DNA of 64,000 bases, taken from the NCBI RefSeq assembly GCF_000382065.1, contig NZ_KB907499.1:233631-297630 (forward strand), in the 5' to 3' direction. The stretch comes from Stenotrophomonas hibiscicola ATCC 19867. Lineage in GTDB: Bacteria; Pseudomonadota; Gammaproteobacteria; Xanthomonadales; Xanthomonadaceae. The notes under the pieces were generated by a model. That model was not told where the DNA came from and searched no databases. It saw only the letters and a program-made list of their open reading frames with translations. Made by a program: the position numbers and the translations under genes. Positions 24,537 through 33,392 of this stretch are shown here, one piece after another; position 1 is the first letter of the stretch, and each line of letters opens with the position of its first letter.

Positions 24537-24790
24537 GCGACGACAGTGGACTCTGGCTGTTGGCGGCAGGTCCAGCCGGCGCGACCGCGCTGTACTGGGC
24601 GCTGTACCGCTATTACCGCAACACGGACAAATCGCATTCCTTCGAGCACGAGACCGAAATCGAGGCACAGCCCGTGACCGGTTCGGACCAGCAGGTGGGC
24701 CGGGTCATCGGCACCGAGGAAAAGCGCATCCGCGGTGACAACGTGTACGAGTACCGGAAACGGGTGGTAAGGGTGAAACCCGACCAGTAG
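24533..24790 (+). CDS. Small membrane-anchored protein of the SPFH cassette
   Basis: An 85-residue protein with one N-terminal transmembrane helix (about 6-27) and a charged cytoplasmic or periplasmic tail (EEKRIRGDNVYEYRKRVVRV). It begins by ATGA overlap with the zinc-ribbon gene, so the three genes form one translational unit. The stop codon lies inside the first SMAG-type palindrome. No family recognised. Confidence 0.72.
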   Translation: MSDDSGLWLLAAGPAGATALYWALYRYYRNTDKSHSFEHETEIEAQPVTGSDQQVGRVIGTEEKRIRGDNVYEYRKRVVRVKPDQ

Positions 24791-24890
24791 AGCCAAGCCA
24801 TGCCTGGCTGCGGGAGGTGCCGGCCGCGGGCCGGCATTCCTTCGGCTCTGGGCGTCAAAGGGGAGCCGGCCAGCGGCCGGCACTACCCTT
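24787..24890. repeat. Cluster of three SMAG-type GTAG palindromes
   Basis: GTAG followed by AGCCAAGCCATGCCTGGCT, then GTGCCGGCCGCGGGCCGGCA near 24817, then an inverted copy ending in CACTAC near 24861-24886. These short GTAG-headed hairpins are the dispersed REP-like SMAG family of S. maltophilia. They lie between the SPFH cassette and the inhibitor gene and may act in transcript ends. Confidence 0.75.
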
Positions 24891-24999
24891 CAGCGGACAG
24901 CCCCTGTTCTTGGCTGGCTTGCCTCAGGGCGCGCCCTCACACCGTCTCCCACCCCACCGGTTCGATACTCGCGCGATCCACCCTTCCGAGGATCCTGCG

Positions 25000-25584
25000 A
25001 TGGCTGCTCTGCTTGCCCGTAGCTGCCTGTCGGCGCTGTACTTCCTGGCCCTGCCCGCCCTTGCCCAGGACACTTCGTTCGGCTTCGGCGAACAGACCAC
25101 CCACAGCGACCAGACCACGCAATCCAGCAGCACCCAGACCCAGACCAGTGGTTCGATGACCACGCAGACCACCACCAGTGGCAGCTCCCAGTCCGAGTCG
25201 CGCACCGAAAGCAAGGAGATCGACGTGGGCTTCGGTTTCCACGACGACAACGACGACTGGAACCATGACCGCCACCGCGGCGACCGCGATGTGCGCGACA
25301 GCGATCTGTTCGGCAGCTGGACGCTGGGCCAGGAGAACGGCAGCACCTGCACCATCGAGCTGAAGAACAGTGAGTGGTTCGGTGGCTACAGCGCCTACGT
25401 GCCTGCCGGCTGCCCGGACGGCTTCTTCTCGGCCAACCGCTGGGTACTGTCGGGCAACCAGCTGCTGCTGACCGATACCAGCAATACGGTGTACGGGCGT
25501 TTCCGCGCGTCGGGCAGCGGGCGCTGGTCGGGGTTCCGCGAGTCGGATGGAGCCCGGCTTTATCTCAATCCCAGGGGGCGTTGA
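25000..25584 (+). CDS. Exported Inh/AprI-type metalloprotease-inhibitor domain protein
   Basis: A 194-residue protein with signal peptide (1-22), a Ser/Thr/Gln-rich low-complexity linker (about 25-75), an acidic/His stretch (WNHDRHRGDRD) and a C-terminal beta-barrel domain (about 104-190). That domain resembles Inh/Omp19 inhibitors: LFGSWTL, TCTIEL and PAGCPDG carry the cysteine pair, and RWVLSGNQLLLTD follows. Inh proteins protect the periplasm from the cell's own secreted serralysins. The long STQ linker is unusual for classic AprI. It is monocistronic. Confidence 0.75.
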   Translation: MAALLARSCLSALYFLALPALAQDTSFGFGEQTTHSDQTTQSSSTQTQTSGSMTTQTTTSGSSQSESRTESKEIDVGFGFHDDNDDWNHDRHRGDRDVRDSDLFGSWTLGQENGSTCTIELKNSEWFGGYSAYVPAGCPDGFFSANRWVLSGNQLLLTDTSNTVYGRFRASGSGRWSGFRESDGARLYLNPRGR

Positions 25585-25653
25585 CCGCGACGTGCACGCG
25601 ATGGGCACGGGCAGACCGCGAAGATCAGCCGTCTACCGTGCCCCGCTGCTGAC

Positions 25654-26613
25654 ATGTCCGCTCCCACCGGTTCCCGCCTTGTCATCTATGCCGCGCTCGC
25701 GGGCAACCTCGCCATTGCGATCGCCAAGTTCATCGCCGCCGGCATCTCCGGCAGCTCGGCCATGCTCAGCGAAGGCGTGCATTCGCTGGTCGACACCCTC
25801 AACGAGGTGCTGCTGCTGTACGGGCTGCGCCGCGCCGGCAAGGCGCCGGACCCGGTACATCCGTTCGGCTATGGCCGCGAACTGTACTTCTGGAGCTTCA
25901 TCGTCGCCCTGCTGGTGTTCGCTGCCGGCGCCGGCGTTTCGGCCTACGAAGGTATCCAGCACATCCGCCAGCCGGAGCCGGCCACCAACCACGCGTTGAG
26001 CTACAGCGTGCTGGGCATCTCCATCCTGTTCGAGGGTGCCTCCTGGTGGGTGGCGCTGCGCGAGTTCCGGCGTACCAAGGGCAAGCTTGGCTACTTCGAA
26101 GCCTTCCGCCGCAGCAAGGATCCTTCCACCTTTACCGTGCTGCTGGAGGATAGCGCGGCCCTGCTGGGCCTGGGTTTCGCACTGATCGGGCTCGTGGCCG
26201 CACAGATCCTGGACACGCCGGTGCTTGATGGTGTGGCGTCGCTGTGCATCGCGGGCGTGCTTGCCGCCACCGCCTTTCTTCTCGCACGCGAAACCAAGGG
26301 ACTGCTGGTGGGTGAGCCGGCCCACCCGGCGGTGGCCGAGCGGATCATGGCCGTGGCGGAAACCGATCCAGACCTGCGCCGCGCCAATGGCGTGACCACC
26401 ATGCAGATGGGCCCGGAACAGGTCGTGGCCATGCTCAGCGCCGAGTTCGAGGATGACCGGCGGACCCCGCAGATCGAAGCCTGCATCACCCGCATCGAAA
26501 CGGCAGTGAAGCGCGAGTATCCGGAACTGGTGGCACTGTTCATCAAGCCACAGACGCCGGAGGTCTATGCCGCACGGAGAGCCGCACTGGCCGCCGGTCC
26601 TGCGCAGCAATGA
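25654..26613 (+). CDS. Cation diffusion facilitator (CDF) metal transporter
   Basis: A 319-residue inner-membrane protein with five to six transmembrane helices (about 8-35, 38-60, 78-100, 112-130, 160-180, 185-205). HSLVDTLNE (43-51) provides the HxxxD metal site of TM2, and HPFGYGRE (69-76) is the conserved loop after it. A cytoplasmic C-terminal domain (about 215-300) follows. CDF members export Zn, Fe, Mn or Co by proton antiport; the exact metal is not evident. Confidence 0.92.
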   Translation: MSAPTGSRLVIYAALAGNLAIAIAKFIAAGISGSSAMLSEGVHSLVDTLNEVLLLYGLRRAGKAPDPVHPFGYGRELYFWSFIVALLVFAAGAGVSAYEGIQHIRQPEPATNHALSYSVLGISILFEGASWWVALREFRRTKGKLGYFEAFRRSKDPSTFTVLLEDSAALLGLGFALIGLVAAQILDTPVLDGVASLCIAGVLAATAFLLARETKGLLVGEPAHPAVAERIMAVAETDPDLRRANGVTTMQMGPEQVVAMLSAEFEDDRRTPQIEACITRIETAVKREYPELVALFIKPQTPEVYAARRAALAAGPAQQ

Positions 26614-26643
26614 CACTGCGTCTGCGCCCGTTTCACCTGCCTG

Positions 26644-27321
26644 ATGCCACAGTGCCATCACCGTTTGCCCGAGCCTGCCTCTACCGTGCCGGATTGGTTG
26701 CCTGCCTCTCTTCAGATCCTCCCGCGCAGCTTCTACCGGCGCCCCCCCGTCGAGGTTGCGCCCGAGCTGCTCAACAAGCTCCTGGTCCGTGACGATGGCC
26801 GGGCCGGTCGCATCGTTGAAGTCGAAGCCTACGCGGGCAGTGTCGATCCGGCCGCACACTCCTATCGCGGGCAGACGCCGCGCACGGCCAGCATGTTCGG
26901 TGAGGCCGGCCACCTGTATGTCTATTTCACCTACGGGATGCACTGGGGCAGCAACGTTGTCTGCGGCGAAGTGGGTGAAGGCGTGGCGGTGCTGCTGCGG
27001 GCCATCGAGCCGCTGGTGGGCCTGGAGCGCATGCGCGAACTGCGTCCCGCCGCGCGCCGCGACCACGATCTGGCCAGCGGGCCCGGCAAGCTCTCGCAGG
27101 CCTTCGGGCTGGACCGCAGCTTCGACGGCGCTGATCTGGTGACCGGCAACCACGGCATTGTCATCGTCAGCGACGGCGTGCCGCCGCCGGAGGATCCAGT
27201 GGTCGGGCCCCGCATCGGCATCACCCGCGCTGTTGATTTCCCCTGGCGTTGGCACGTCCGTGATCATCGTCACGTATCGATACAGCCACGCCGCGCTCTC
27301 TCCCCGGCGAGGAAACGATGA
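26644..27321 (+). CDS. DNA-3-methyladenine glycosylase (AAG/MPG family)
   Basis: A 225-residue base-excision repair enzyme that removes alkylated purines. The family signature is present: LLNKLLV, then [10 protein letters not shown] with the catalytic Glu, [14 protein letters not shown], and [10 protein letters not shown]. The C-terminal half holds the [10 protein letters not shown] and [15 protein letters not shown] blocks. ATG 26644 lacks an obvious ribosome site, and the GTG at 26686 is an alternative start. It overlaps the following small gene by four bases. Confidence 0.92.
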   Translation: MPQCHHRLPEPASTVPDWLPASLQILPRSFYRRPPVEVAPELLNKLLVRDDGRAGRIVEVEAYAGSVDPAAHSYRGQTPRTASMFGEAGHLYVYFTYGMHWGSNVVCGEVGEGVAVLLRAIEPLVGLERMRELRPAARRDHDLASGPGKLSQAFGLDRSFDGADLVTGNHGIVIVSDGVPPPEDPVVGPRIGITRAVDFPWRWHVRDHRHVSIQPRRALSPARKR

Positions 27322-27515
27322 TGACCCCGCTCGACAAACCGCTGCGACGCGAACTGGACATCGATGGCCAGCCCTACACCCTCATCGTGGACCCCGAAGG
27401 ACTGAAGCTGGTTGAAAAGGGGCGCCGCAAGGGCATCACGCTGCGCTGGCAGGACCTGGTGTCCGGTGATGCCGCGCTGGCTACCGCCTTGCAGGCATCG
27501 CTCCGGCAACACTGA
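27318..27515 (+). CDS. Small conserved cytoplasmic protein
   Basis: A 65-residue protein starting at an ATGATGA overlap with the glycosylase stop, preceded by GAGGAA. It reads as a two-stranded sheet plus helix ([36 protein letters not shown]). It is likely co-translated with the glycosylase. Function unknown. Confidence 0.7.
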   Translation: MMTPLDKPLRRELDIDGQPYTLIVDPEGLKLVEKGRRKGITLRWQDLVSGDAALATALQASLRQH

Positions 27516-27551
27516 GCCGGCGCGCGCGCCTCACGCCGGCATCACCCTGCC

Positions 27552-29354
27552 ATGGCGATACATAACGCCGCACGCACTACCGTGATCCAAGACAGCCGCC
27601 GCAACCGCCCTCGCCACCCAGCCCTGAAAAGCGCCATGGACGAAGCCGAACGACTGCTTGAAATCGAACGACTGCACCTGTTGGATACGCCCCCGGAGCC
27701 GGTGTTCGATGCCATCGTCGCCGCCGCCCGCGCCGCGACCGGCCTGACGATGGGCCTGATCACCGTGGTGGCCGAAGACCGCCAGTGGTTCAAGGCCAAC
27801 ATCGGCCTTGAGGGCGTCAGCGAGACGGCTCGCGAAATTTCCTTCTGCACCCATGCCATACGCCAGGACGAGCTGTTCGAGATACCCGATGCGCGCCAGG
27901 ATCCACGTTTCTCCACCAATCCGCTGGTGACAGGTGGGCCGCGCATCCGCCACTACGCTGGCATCCCCCTGGGCTCGGCGCACGGCGCACGTATCGGCAC
28001 GCTGTGCCTGCTCGACCCGATGCCCGGCGTGCTGTCCCCCTCCCAGCGCGAACTGATGGTGCATCTGGCGCGGGTCACCACCCAGGTGCTGGAACAGCGC
28101 AGTACCCTGATGGCGCAGGTTGGCCAGGCGAAAGCGCTGCATCGCGAGCTGAAACGCAGCGAAGACTTCCTGGAGCGCACCAACCGCGCGGCGCGGGTGG
28201 GCGGCTGGGAGATGGACCTGGTCACCAACGAAGTGCGCTGGACCCGCGAGACCAAGCAGTTGCACGGCGTGCGCAGCAACTTTGAACCGACGCTCGACAC
28301 CGCGCTGTCGTTCTATCGCGAAGACAGCCGCAACATCATCCGCGCGGCAGTGCAGCGTTGCATCGACGAAGGCACGTCCTGGGAGGTGCAGCTGCCAATG
28401 ACGACCGCCGACGGGCGCGCGATCTGGACCCGGGTGGTCGGCAGCCGGCAAGAGGTCGACGGCCATCCGCGCCTGGTCGGGGCCATCCAGGACATCACGG
28501 ACGAGCGAGCCGCGCTCGACGCGCTGGAAGCCAGCGAAACCCGCTACCGGCGACTGTTCCACTATAGCCTGGGCCTGATCTGCACCCACACGCTGGACGG
28601 GACATTGACCTCGGTGAATCCGGCGGCGGTGCAGTCGCTGGGCTTCGAGGAAAGCCAGATGATCGGGCGCAGCCTGTGTGACCTGATGCCACCGGAAAAG
28701 CGCGAGGACTTCAAGGCCTACCTCGCCCGGATCCAGGCAAACCACACCGACGCTGGCGTGATCGAGCTGATTGCCGCCGATGGTACGCGCCACTACTGGG
28801 CGTACCACAACGTGCTCGACAACGAAGCCAGCCCGCCCTACGTGCTGGGGCATGCGCAGGACGTCACCGCGCTGAGGATGCAGGAGCAGCAGCTGCGCGA
28901 CATGTCCTTCAAGGATCCGCTCACGCAGTGCTACAACCGGCGTTACCTGCACCGGCTGGATGAACTGATTGACGAGCGCTGGGCGTGCGTGATGTTCGAT
29001 CTGGACCATTTCAAGCACATCAACGACACCCAGGGCCACCGCCGCGGCGATGCCGTGCTGGTCGAGTTCGCCACCTTCCTGCGCTCGCCGCTGGGCAAGG
29101 ACGAGACCGTGGTACGGCTGGGTGGCGACGAGTTCATGGTGGTGCTGGTCGCGCCCGAAAATGGCCGGTTGAGCGAACTGGAACACTGGTACCAGGACCA
29201 CGCCGCGCTTTCGCCCAGCGCGTTCTCGATGGGTGCGGCCATCAACACGCCCGGCGAACCCGTGGCCGACACCATCCAGAAGGCGGACAGCCGCCTGTAC
29301 CGCACCCGCGCGCGGGTACGCCGCGAGCGGCGCGAAGACCCGGCCGCACGCTGA
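27552..29354 (+). CDS. GAF-PAS-PAS-GGDEF diguanylate cyclase
   Basis: A 600-residue signalling enzyme that makes cyclic di-GMP. An N-terminal GAF domain (about 30-195), two PAS domains with PAC ends (about 210-325 and 335-450) and a GGDEF domain (about 455-590) are in order. The active-site motif GGDEF is at 524-528. The RxxD inhibitory site normally five residues before it is replaced by GKDE, so product inhibition is probably absent. There is no membrane segment, so it senses a cytoplasmic or redox cue. ATG 27636 is an alternative start. Confidence 0.92.
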   Translation: MAIHNAARTTVIQDSRRNRPRHPALKSAMDEAERLLEIERLHLLDTPPEPVFDAIVAAARAATGLTMGLITVVAEDRQWFKANIGLEGVSETAREISFCTHAIRQDELFEIPDARQDPRFSTNPLVTGGPRIRHYAGIPLGSAHGARIGTLCLLDPMPGVLSPSQRELMVHLARVTTQVLEQRSTLMAQVGQAKALHRELKRSEDFLERTNRAARVGGWEMDLVTNEVRWTRETKQLHGVRSNFEPTLDTALSFYREDSRNIIRAAVQRCIDEGTSWEVQLPMTTADGRAIWTRVVGSRQEVDGHPRLVGAIQDITDERAALDALEASETRYRRLFHYSLGLICTHTLDGTLTSVNPAAVQSLGFEESQMIGRSLCDLMPPEKREDFKAYLARIQANHTDAGVIELIAADGTRHYWAYHNVLDNEASPPYVLGHAQDVTALRMQEQQLRDMSFKDPLTQCYNRRYLHRLDELIDERWACVMFDLDHFKHINDTQGHRRGDAVLVEFATFLRSPLGKDETVVRLGGDEFMVVLVAPENGRLSELEHWYQDHAALSPSAFSMGAAINTPGEPVADTIQKADSRLYRTRARVRRERREDPAAR

Positions 29355-30146
29355 TCACGCCCTGACCGTCACCCAGGCTGGCGCGTGGTCGCTGGCCTTT
29401 TCCTGCAGTCGTACCCAGCGGTCGACGCCGGCATCCTTCAGTCGCTCCGCCAGTACCGGATTCAACAGCAGATGATCGATGCGCAGCCCACGGTCGCGCT
29501 CGGCATGTTGGCGGAAATAGTCCCAGAAGGTGTAGATCGTGGCGTCGCCGTGCACCATTCGCAGCGCATCGGTCCAGCCCTGCGCGAGCAGCCGCTCGAA
29601 GGCATCGCGAACCTCGGGCTGGAACAGCGCATCGCGGCGCCAGGCCTTGGGGTCGTAGACGTCGGCTTCGGTGGGAATCACGTTGAAATCACCCAGCAGC
29701 AGCGCCGGGTGCGGCAGCCCGACCAGGCTGCGCGCATGCCGGATCAGGCGCGCCATCCAGCGCAGCTTGTAGTCGAACCTGGGCCCGGGCTGCGGGTTGC
29801 CGTTGGGCAGGTAGAGAGCGCCCACCACAATGCCATGCGCCGCCGCCTCCAGGTAGCGGCTCTGGGTGTCCTTGGGCTCGCCCGGCAATCGGCGGCGGCT
29901 TTCAACCGGCGTGGCCCCCCGTGCAAGAAGCGCCACCCCGTTCCAGCGCGCCTCACCCTGCCAGAGTGCACCGTAGCCGGCCCCTTCCAATGCCGCAGCG
30001 GGAAACGCGGCGTCGGTCGCCTTCAGTTCCTGCAGGGCAACCACATCCGGCGATTCCCTGTGCAGCCAGTCCAACAGCTGCGGCAGGCGTGTGCCGATGC
30101 CGTTGACGTTGAACGTCGCAATACGAAGCGTTTTGCGGCGGGACAT
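29355..30146 (-). CDS. xthA: Exodeoxyribonuclease III (AP endonuclease)
   Basis: A 263-residue Mg-dependent repair nuclease of the ExoIII/EEP family. Motifs: ATFNVNG at 9-15, LQELKATD with the metal Glu near 41, YLPNGNP (about 113-119), LLGDFNVIP (about 150-158), TFWDYF and the C-terminal catalytic SDHAP. It acts at abasic sites in base-excision repair, consistent with a glycosylase gene nearby. It is convergent with the diguanylate cyclase, with no gap. Confidence 0.93.
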   Translation of the reverse strand: MSRRKTLRIATFNVNGIGTRLPQLLDWLHRESPDVVALQELKATDAAFPAAALEGAGYGALWQGEARWNGVALLARGATPVESRRRLPGEPKDTQSRYLEAAAHGIVVGALYLPNGNPQPGPRFDYKLRWMARLIRHARSLVGLPHPALLLGDFNVIPTEADVYDPKAWRRDALFQPEVRDAFERLLAQGWTDALRMVHGDATIYTFWDYFRQHAERDRGLRIDHLLLNPVLAERLKDAGVDRWVRLQEKASDHAPAWVTVRA

Positions 30147-30306
30147 GGCTAGAGGCTCCTCGGCGCATCGAGTGAGCGTTCACTGTGCGCGTCCGGGCAT
30201 GCAGGGACCGTGGATGCCGCGTCATGATGCGGTGCCGTCCGGTTCACGGACCGCTGCCATGTCGCGCAGCAGGCTGGTCACCCTTGAACGGTGCTGGAGC
30301 GGCCCA

Positions 30307-31893
30307 ATGGCGGCGCGTCCGCTGCGCGCGATCTACCAGGTCGACCCCTACCTGTTCCTCGACAGCAATGGGCGCGGCTGGGGCACCCTGGATGGCATCA
30401 CCGAAAAGCTGGACTACCTGCAGTGGCTCGGTGTCAGCCACCTGTGGCTGCTGCCGTTCTACTGCAACGCCGGCCGTGACGGTGGCTACGATGTCACCGA
30501 TCACTACCGCATCGATCCACGCCTGGGTGACGAGGCGGCGTTCCAGCGCCTGGTCGATGCTGCCGCCGCACGCGACATCGGCATCATCGTCGAGCTGGTG
30601 ATGCAGCACACTGCCAGCGCTCACCCGTGGTTCGTCGCCGCGCAGCGCGGCGACCCGGCCTGGCGCCGCTGGTACCTGTGGAGCGACCACGTGCCCGACG
30701 ATGGCCTGAAGCCGATGTTCCCGCCGATCGAGGCGTCTGCCTGGACCTGGAACGCCGAGGCCGGCGCGTTCAACCGGCATATGTTCTACCGGCACGAGCC
30801 AGACCTGGAGCTGGCCCATGCGCCAGTACGCGACGAACTGCTGCGGGTGATGACGTTCTGGATGCAGCGCGGCGTGGCCGGCTTCCGCGTGGACGCGGTG
30901 CCGTACATGGTCGAGCGCGCGCGACACGCCGCCCCCCGCGACGACGGGCTGTGGCTGCTGGAGGAAATGCGCGCCACGGCAGACGCACAGCAGCCAGGCC
31001 TGCCGCTGATCGGCGAAGCGGACGTCCCCGCGTCGCGCTACGGTGACTTCCTCTGCCAGGGCCGGCGGCTTTCGCACCTGCTGGATTTCCACCTCAACAA
31101 TCATTTCTTCCTGGCCCTGGCGCGCGGCGACGCCAGCGAAGTGGCCCGGGTCATGGCCGAATACGGACCGCAGGCGCCGCCGCACACCCGCATCGCTTGG
31201 CTGTGCAACAACGATGAGCTTGACCTGGAGCAGCTGGAGCCGGACGAGCGCGAAGCGGTGATGGGACGCTTCGCCCCTGAGCGTGGCATGCGCATCTATG
31301 GCCGTGGCATCCGCCGCCGGCTGGCACCGATGCTGGAGGGCGACACCGCGTGGCAGGCCATGGCCTGGGCCACACTGCTGTCGCTGGGTCAGGTGCCGGT
31401 GATCCGCTATGGCGAAGAGATCGGCCTCGGTGACTGCCTGGAGCTGCCAGAGCGCAATGCCGTGCGCATGCCGATGCACTGGCACGGTGGACCAGCGGCG
31501 GGGTTTACCGATCAACCGCGGCATGCCTGGCGCGCACCACCGGCAGACGGCCCGTACGGTTACCGCACGGTGAACGTCGAGGCGCAACGCGCGACGCCAG
31601 GTTCACTGCTGCTGCGGGTGCGCGAGCTGCTGCAGCAGCGCAATGCACATCCCGTGCTGCAGCAGGGTCCTCACACGCTCGACCCGCCATCTCCCGCGCT
31701 GCTGATGCTCCGCTACGGTGAGGCACCCCATCAGGCACTGGCACTGATCAACTTCGGCGACGAGCCGGTCGAGGTGGACGTGCCCCTGCGCGGTCCGTTG
31801 AACACGCTGGTGGGCCACGGCGCCAAGCTGCAGGATCGCCGCTGTTACCTGCAGGGCCATGGCTATACGTGGCTGGCCGCCGAGGGTGCCTGA
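30307..31893 (+). CDS. GH13 alpha-amylase-family enzyme (trehalose synthase-like)
   Basis: A 528-residue cytoplasmic TIM-barrel glycosidase or transglycosidase. It begins QVDPYLFLDSNGRGWGTLDGI, typical of trehalose synthase or oligo-1,6-glucosidase types. The catalytic residues are Asp196 (GFRVDAVPY, nucleophile), Glu237 (LIGEADVP, acid) and Asp303 (NNDELDLEQL). Two usually conserved motifs deviate: region I DxVxNH reads ELVMQH (96-101) and region IV NHD reads NND (301-303). ATG 30307 follows GGAG by seven bases and removes a long non-conserved upstream frame. Likely role: maltose/trehalose interconversion under stress. Confidence 0.85.
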   Translation: MAARPLRAIYQVDPYLFLDSNGRGWGTLDGITEKLDYLQWLGVSHLWLLPFYCNAGRDGGYDVTDHYRIDPRLGDEAAFQRLVDAAAARDIGIIVELVMQHTASAHPWFVAAQRGDPAWRRWYLWSDHVPDDGLKPMFPPIEASAWTWNAEAGAFNRHMFYRHEPDLELAHAPVRDELLRVMTFWMQRGVAGFRVDAVPYMVERARHAAPRDDGLWLLEEMRATADAQQPGLPLIGEADVPASRYGDFLCQGRRLSHLLDFHLNNHFFLALARGDASEVARVMAEYGPQAPPHTRIAWLCNNDELDLEQLEPDEREAVMGRFAPERGMRIYGRGIRRRLAPMLEGDTAWQAMAWATLLSLGQVPVIRYGEEIGLGDCLELPERNAVRMPMHWHGGPAAGFTDQPRHAWRAPPADGPYGYRTVNVEAQRATPGSLLLRVRELLQQRNAHPVLQQGPHTLDPPSPALLMLRYGEAPHQALALINFGDEPVEVDVPLRGPLNTLVGHGAKLQDRRCYLQGHGYTWLAAEGA

Positions 31894-32849
31894 GTGCGCA
31901 GCGCAGGCAGTACGTGCTCGGCGAAATCATCGATGAAGCGTTCCTGCTCGCGGTTCACGTTGTGCAGGTAGATGCGATCGAAGCCCAGTCCCTGCAGCTC
32001 CTGCAGCCAGGCCCGATGCTGGCCCAGGTCTGCCGAGACATGCACGTGCTGGCGCAGCACCTCGGCGCTGACCGATCGGGCCTGTGCTTCGAACTGTTCG
32101 GGCTGGTCCAGCCCTTCGGCCAGTTCCGGCGGCAGCACGTTGGCGCTCCACTGCTCCATCGCACCTTCCAGCGCCGCCTGTTCGGCGCGCGCGTAGGACA
32201 GCTTGGCCTGCAGGTACATCGGCTTGCCCCTGCCACCGCCGTCCTCGAACGCCGCCACCACACGCCGCAACTGCGCCAGTGGCTGGCTGATGGTGATCAG
32301 GCCATCGGCCCAGCCCCCCATCCAGCGTGCGGTTTCCTCGGTGACGGCCGCCCCCAGCAGCGGCAGGGGAAGCGCCGGGCGACTGTAGAGCCGTGCCTGG
32401 CGCACCCGGAAGCCACCGTCGTGGTCGACCTGCTCGCCGCCCCACAGCCGCCGCATCACCTCGGCCGCATCGCGCAGTGCCTTCTGCCGCTCGCGCTTGG
32501 CTGGCCACGGCTGGCCAGTGATGCGCTCGTTCAGGGCCTCGCCGGTACCCAGCGCCAGCCAGATCCGGCCCGGCGCCAACTGCTCCAGCGTCGCCGCTGC
32601 CTGTGCCACCAATGCCGGGTGCTGGCGCAGCATCGGGCAGGTCACCATGCCCAGGGTCAATGCGCTCTGCACCGCCAGCGCGCCGGCCCATACCCAGCTG
32701 TGGCCGGACTGCCCTTGCGCGGTCGTCCACGGGTGGAAGTGGTCCGAGCACATCAAAGCCTCGAATCCCGCCTGTTCGGCGCGCAGTGCCAGGCCCAGCA
32801 AAGTGGCGGGCGGGAACTGCTCATGCGATGCGTGGTAGCCGATGGTCAT
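31863..32849 (-). CDS. Luciferase-like monooxygenase family (FMN/F420 LLM class) oxidoreductase
   Basis: A 328-residue TIM-barrel flavoenzyme resembling the TIGR03885 branch of non-F420 LLM enzymes. SDHFHPW near 35-41, GTGEALNE near 100 and GWADGLIT near 180 are the typical flavin-site loops. ATG 32849 replaces a GTG nine codons upstream. Its 3' end overlaps the convergent GH13 gene by 31 bases. The TIGR03885 family often neighbours trehalose or stress genes. The substrate is unknown. Confidence 0.85.
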   Translation of the reverse strand: MTIGYHASHEQFPPATLLGLALRAEQAGFEALMCSDHFHPWTTAQGQSGHSWVWAGALAVQSALTLGMVTCPMLRQHPALVAQAAATLEQLAPGRIWLALGTGEALNERITGQPWPAKRERQKALRDAAEVMRRLWGGEQVDHDGGFRVRQARLYSRPALPLPLLGAAVTEETARWMGGWADGLITISQPLAQLRRVVAAFEDGGGRGKPMYLQAKLSYARAEQAALEGAMEQWSANVLPPELAEGLDQPEQFEAQARSVSAEVLRQHVHVSADLGQHRAWLQELQGLGFDRIYLHNVNREQERFIDDFAEHVLPALRTQAPSAASHV

Positions 32850-32908
32850 CACGGATTCCGTGCGGGGACTGGACACGATGGCAACACCCGCCGGGCTAAA
32901 ACGGCGTC

Positions 32909-33292
32909 ATGGAAACGAACGCTTCCTGCATCGGGCATCGACGCTGGGCTATCGCCGAAGGCTACATTCCAGCCTGGAGCAACGGCCCGTCACCGGAGAT
33001 GCAGAGTCACGAAACCTGCTGTGTCCTCAATGCCGGCAACGAGGACGCGCATGTCACCCTGACCCTCTACTTCGAAGACCGAGATCCCGTGGGCCCCTAC
33101 CAGGTCACCGTGCCGGTACGACGCACTTGTCACCTGCGCTTCAATGACCTGCAGGATCCGGCGCCGGTACCGCGCGGCACCGGCTTCGCTACCCTCGTCG
33201 AATCCGACCAGCCGATCATCGTGCAGCACACGCGACTGGATTCGCGTCAACCGGCCAACAGCATCATGACCACCATCGCCCATCCGCTGTGA
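32909..33292 (+). CDS. Sensory rhodopsin transducer homologue (ASRT family)
   Basis: A 127-residue single-domain protein matching the Anabaena sensory rhodopsin transducer fold. It has GHRRWAIAEGYIPAW (9-23), NAGNEDAHVTLTLYFEDRDPVGPY (about 42-65), the RRTCHLRFNDL block and VQHTRLDSRQ. No rhodopsin gene is in the window. In many non-phototrophic bacteria these soluble tetramers stand alone and may bind carbohydrates or act as transducers. It is divergent from the LLM gene, with 59 bases between. Confidence 0.88.
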   Translation: METNASCIGHRRWAIAEGYIPAWSNGPSPEMQSHETCCVLNAGNEDAHVTLTLYFEDRDPVGPYQVTVPVRRTCHLRFNDLQDPAPVPRGTGFATLVESDQPIIVQHTRLDSRQPANSIMTTIAHPL

Positions 33293-33392
33293 AGTCCTGC
33301 GCGCACACATCCACGCCGCAACGACACCGCGCCCTCCGGCCGTTTACCGCCATGGAGGGAGACTGGCCCCGGTTTCCTTCCGGAGAGTGACG

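Noticed and set aside
24787..24890. GTAG palindromes as CRISPR repeats
   Set aside because: Spacing is irregular, the units are imperfect and inverted, and no cas genes are present; they fit dispersed SMAG elements.
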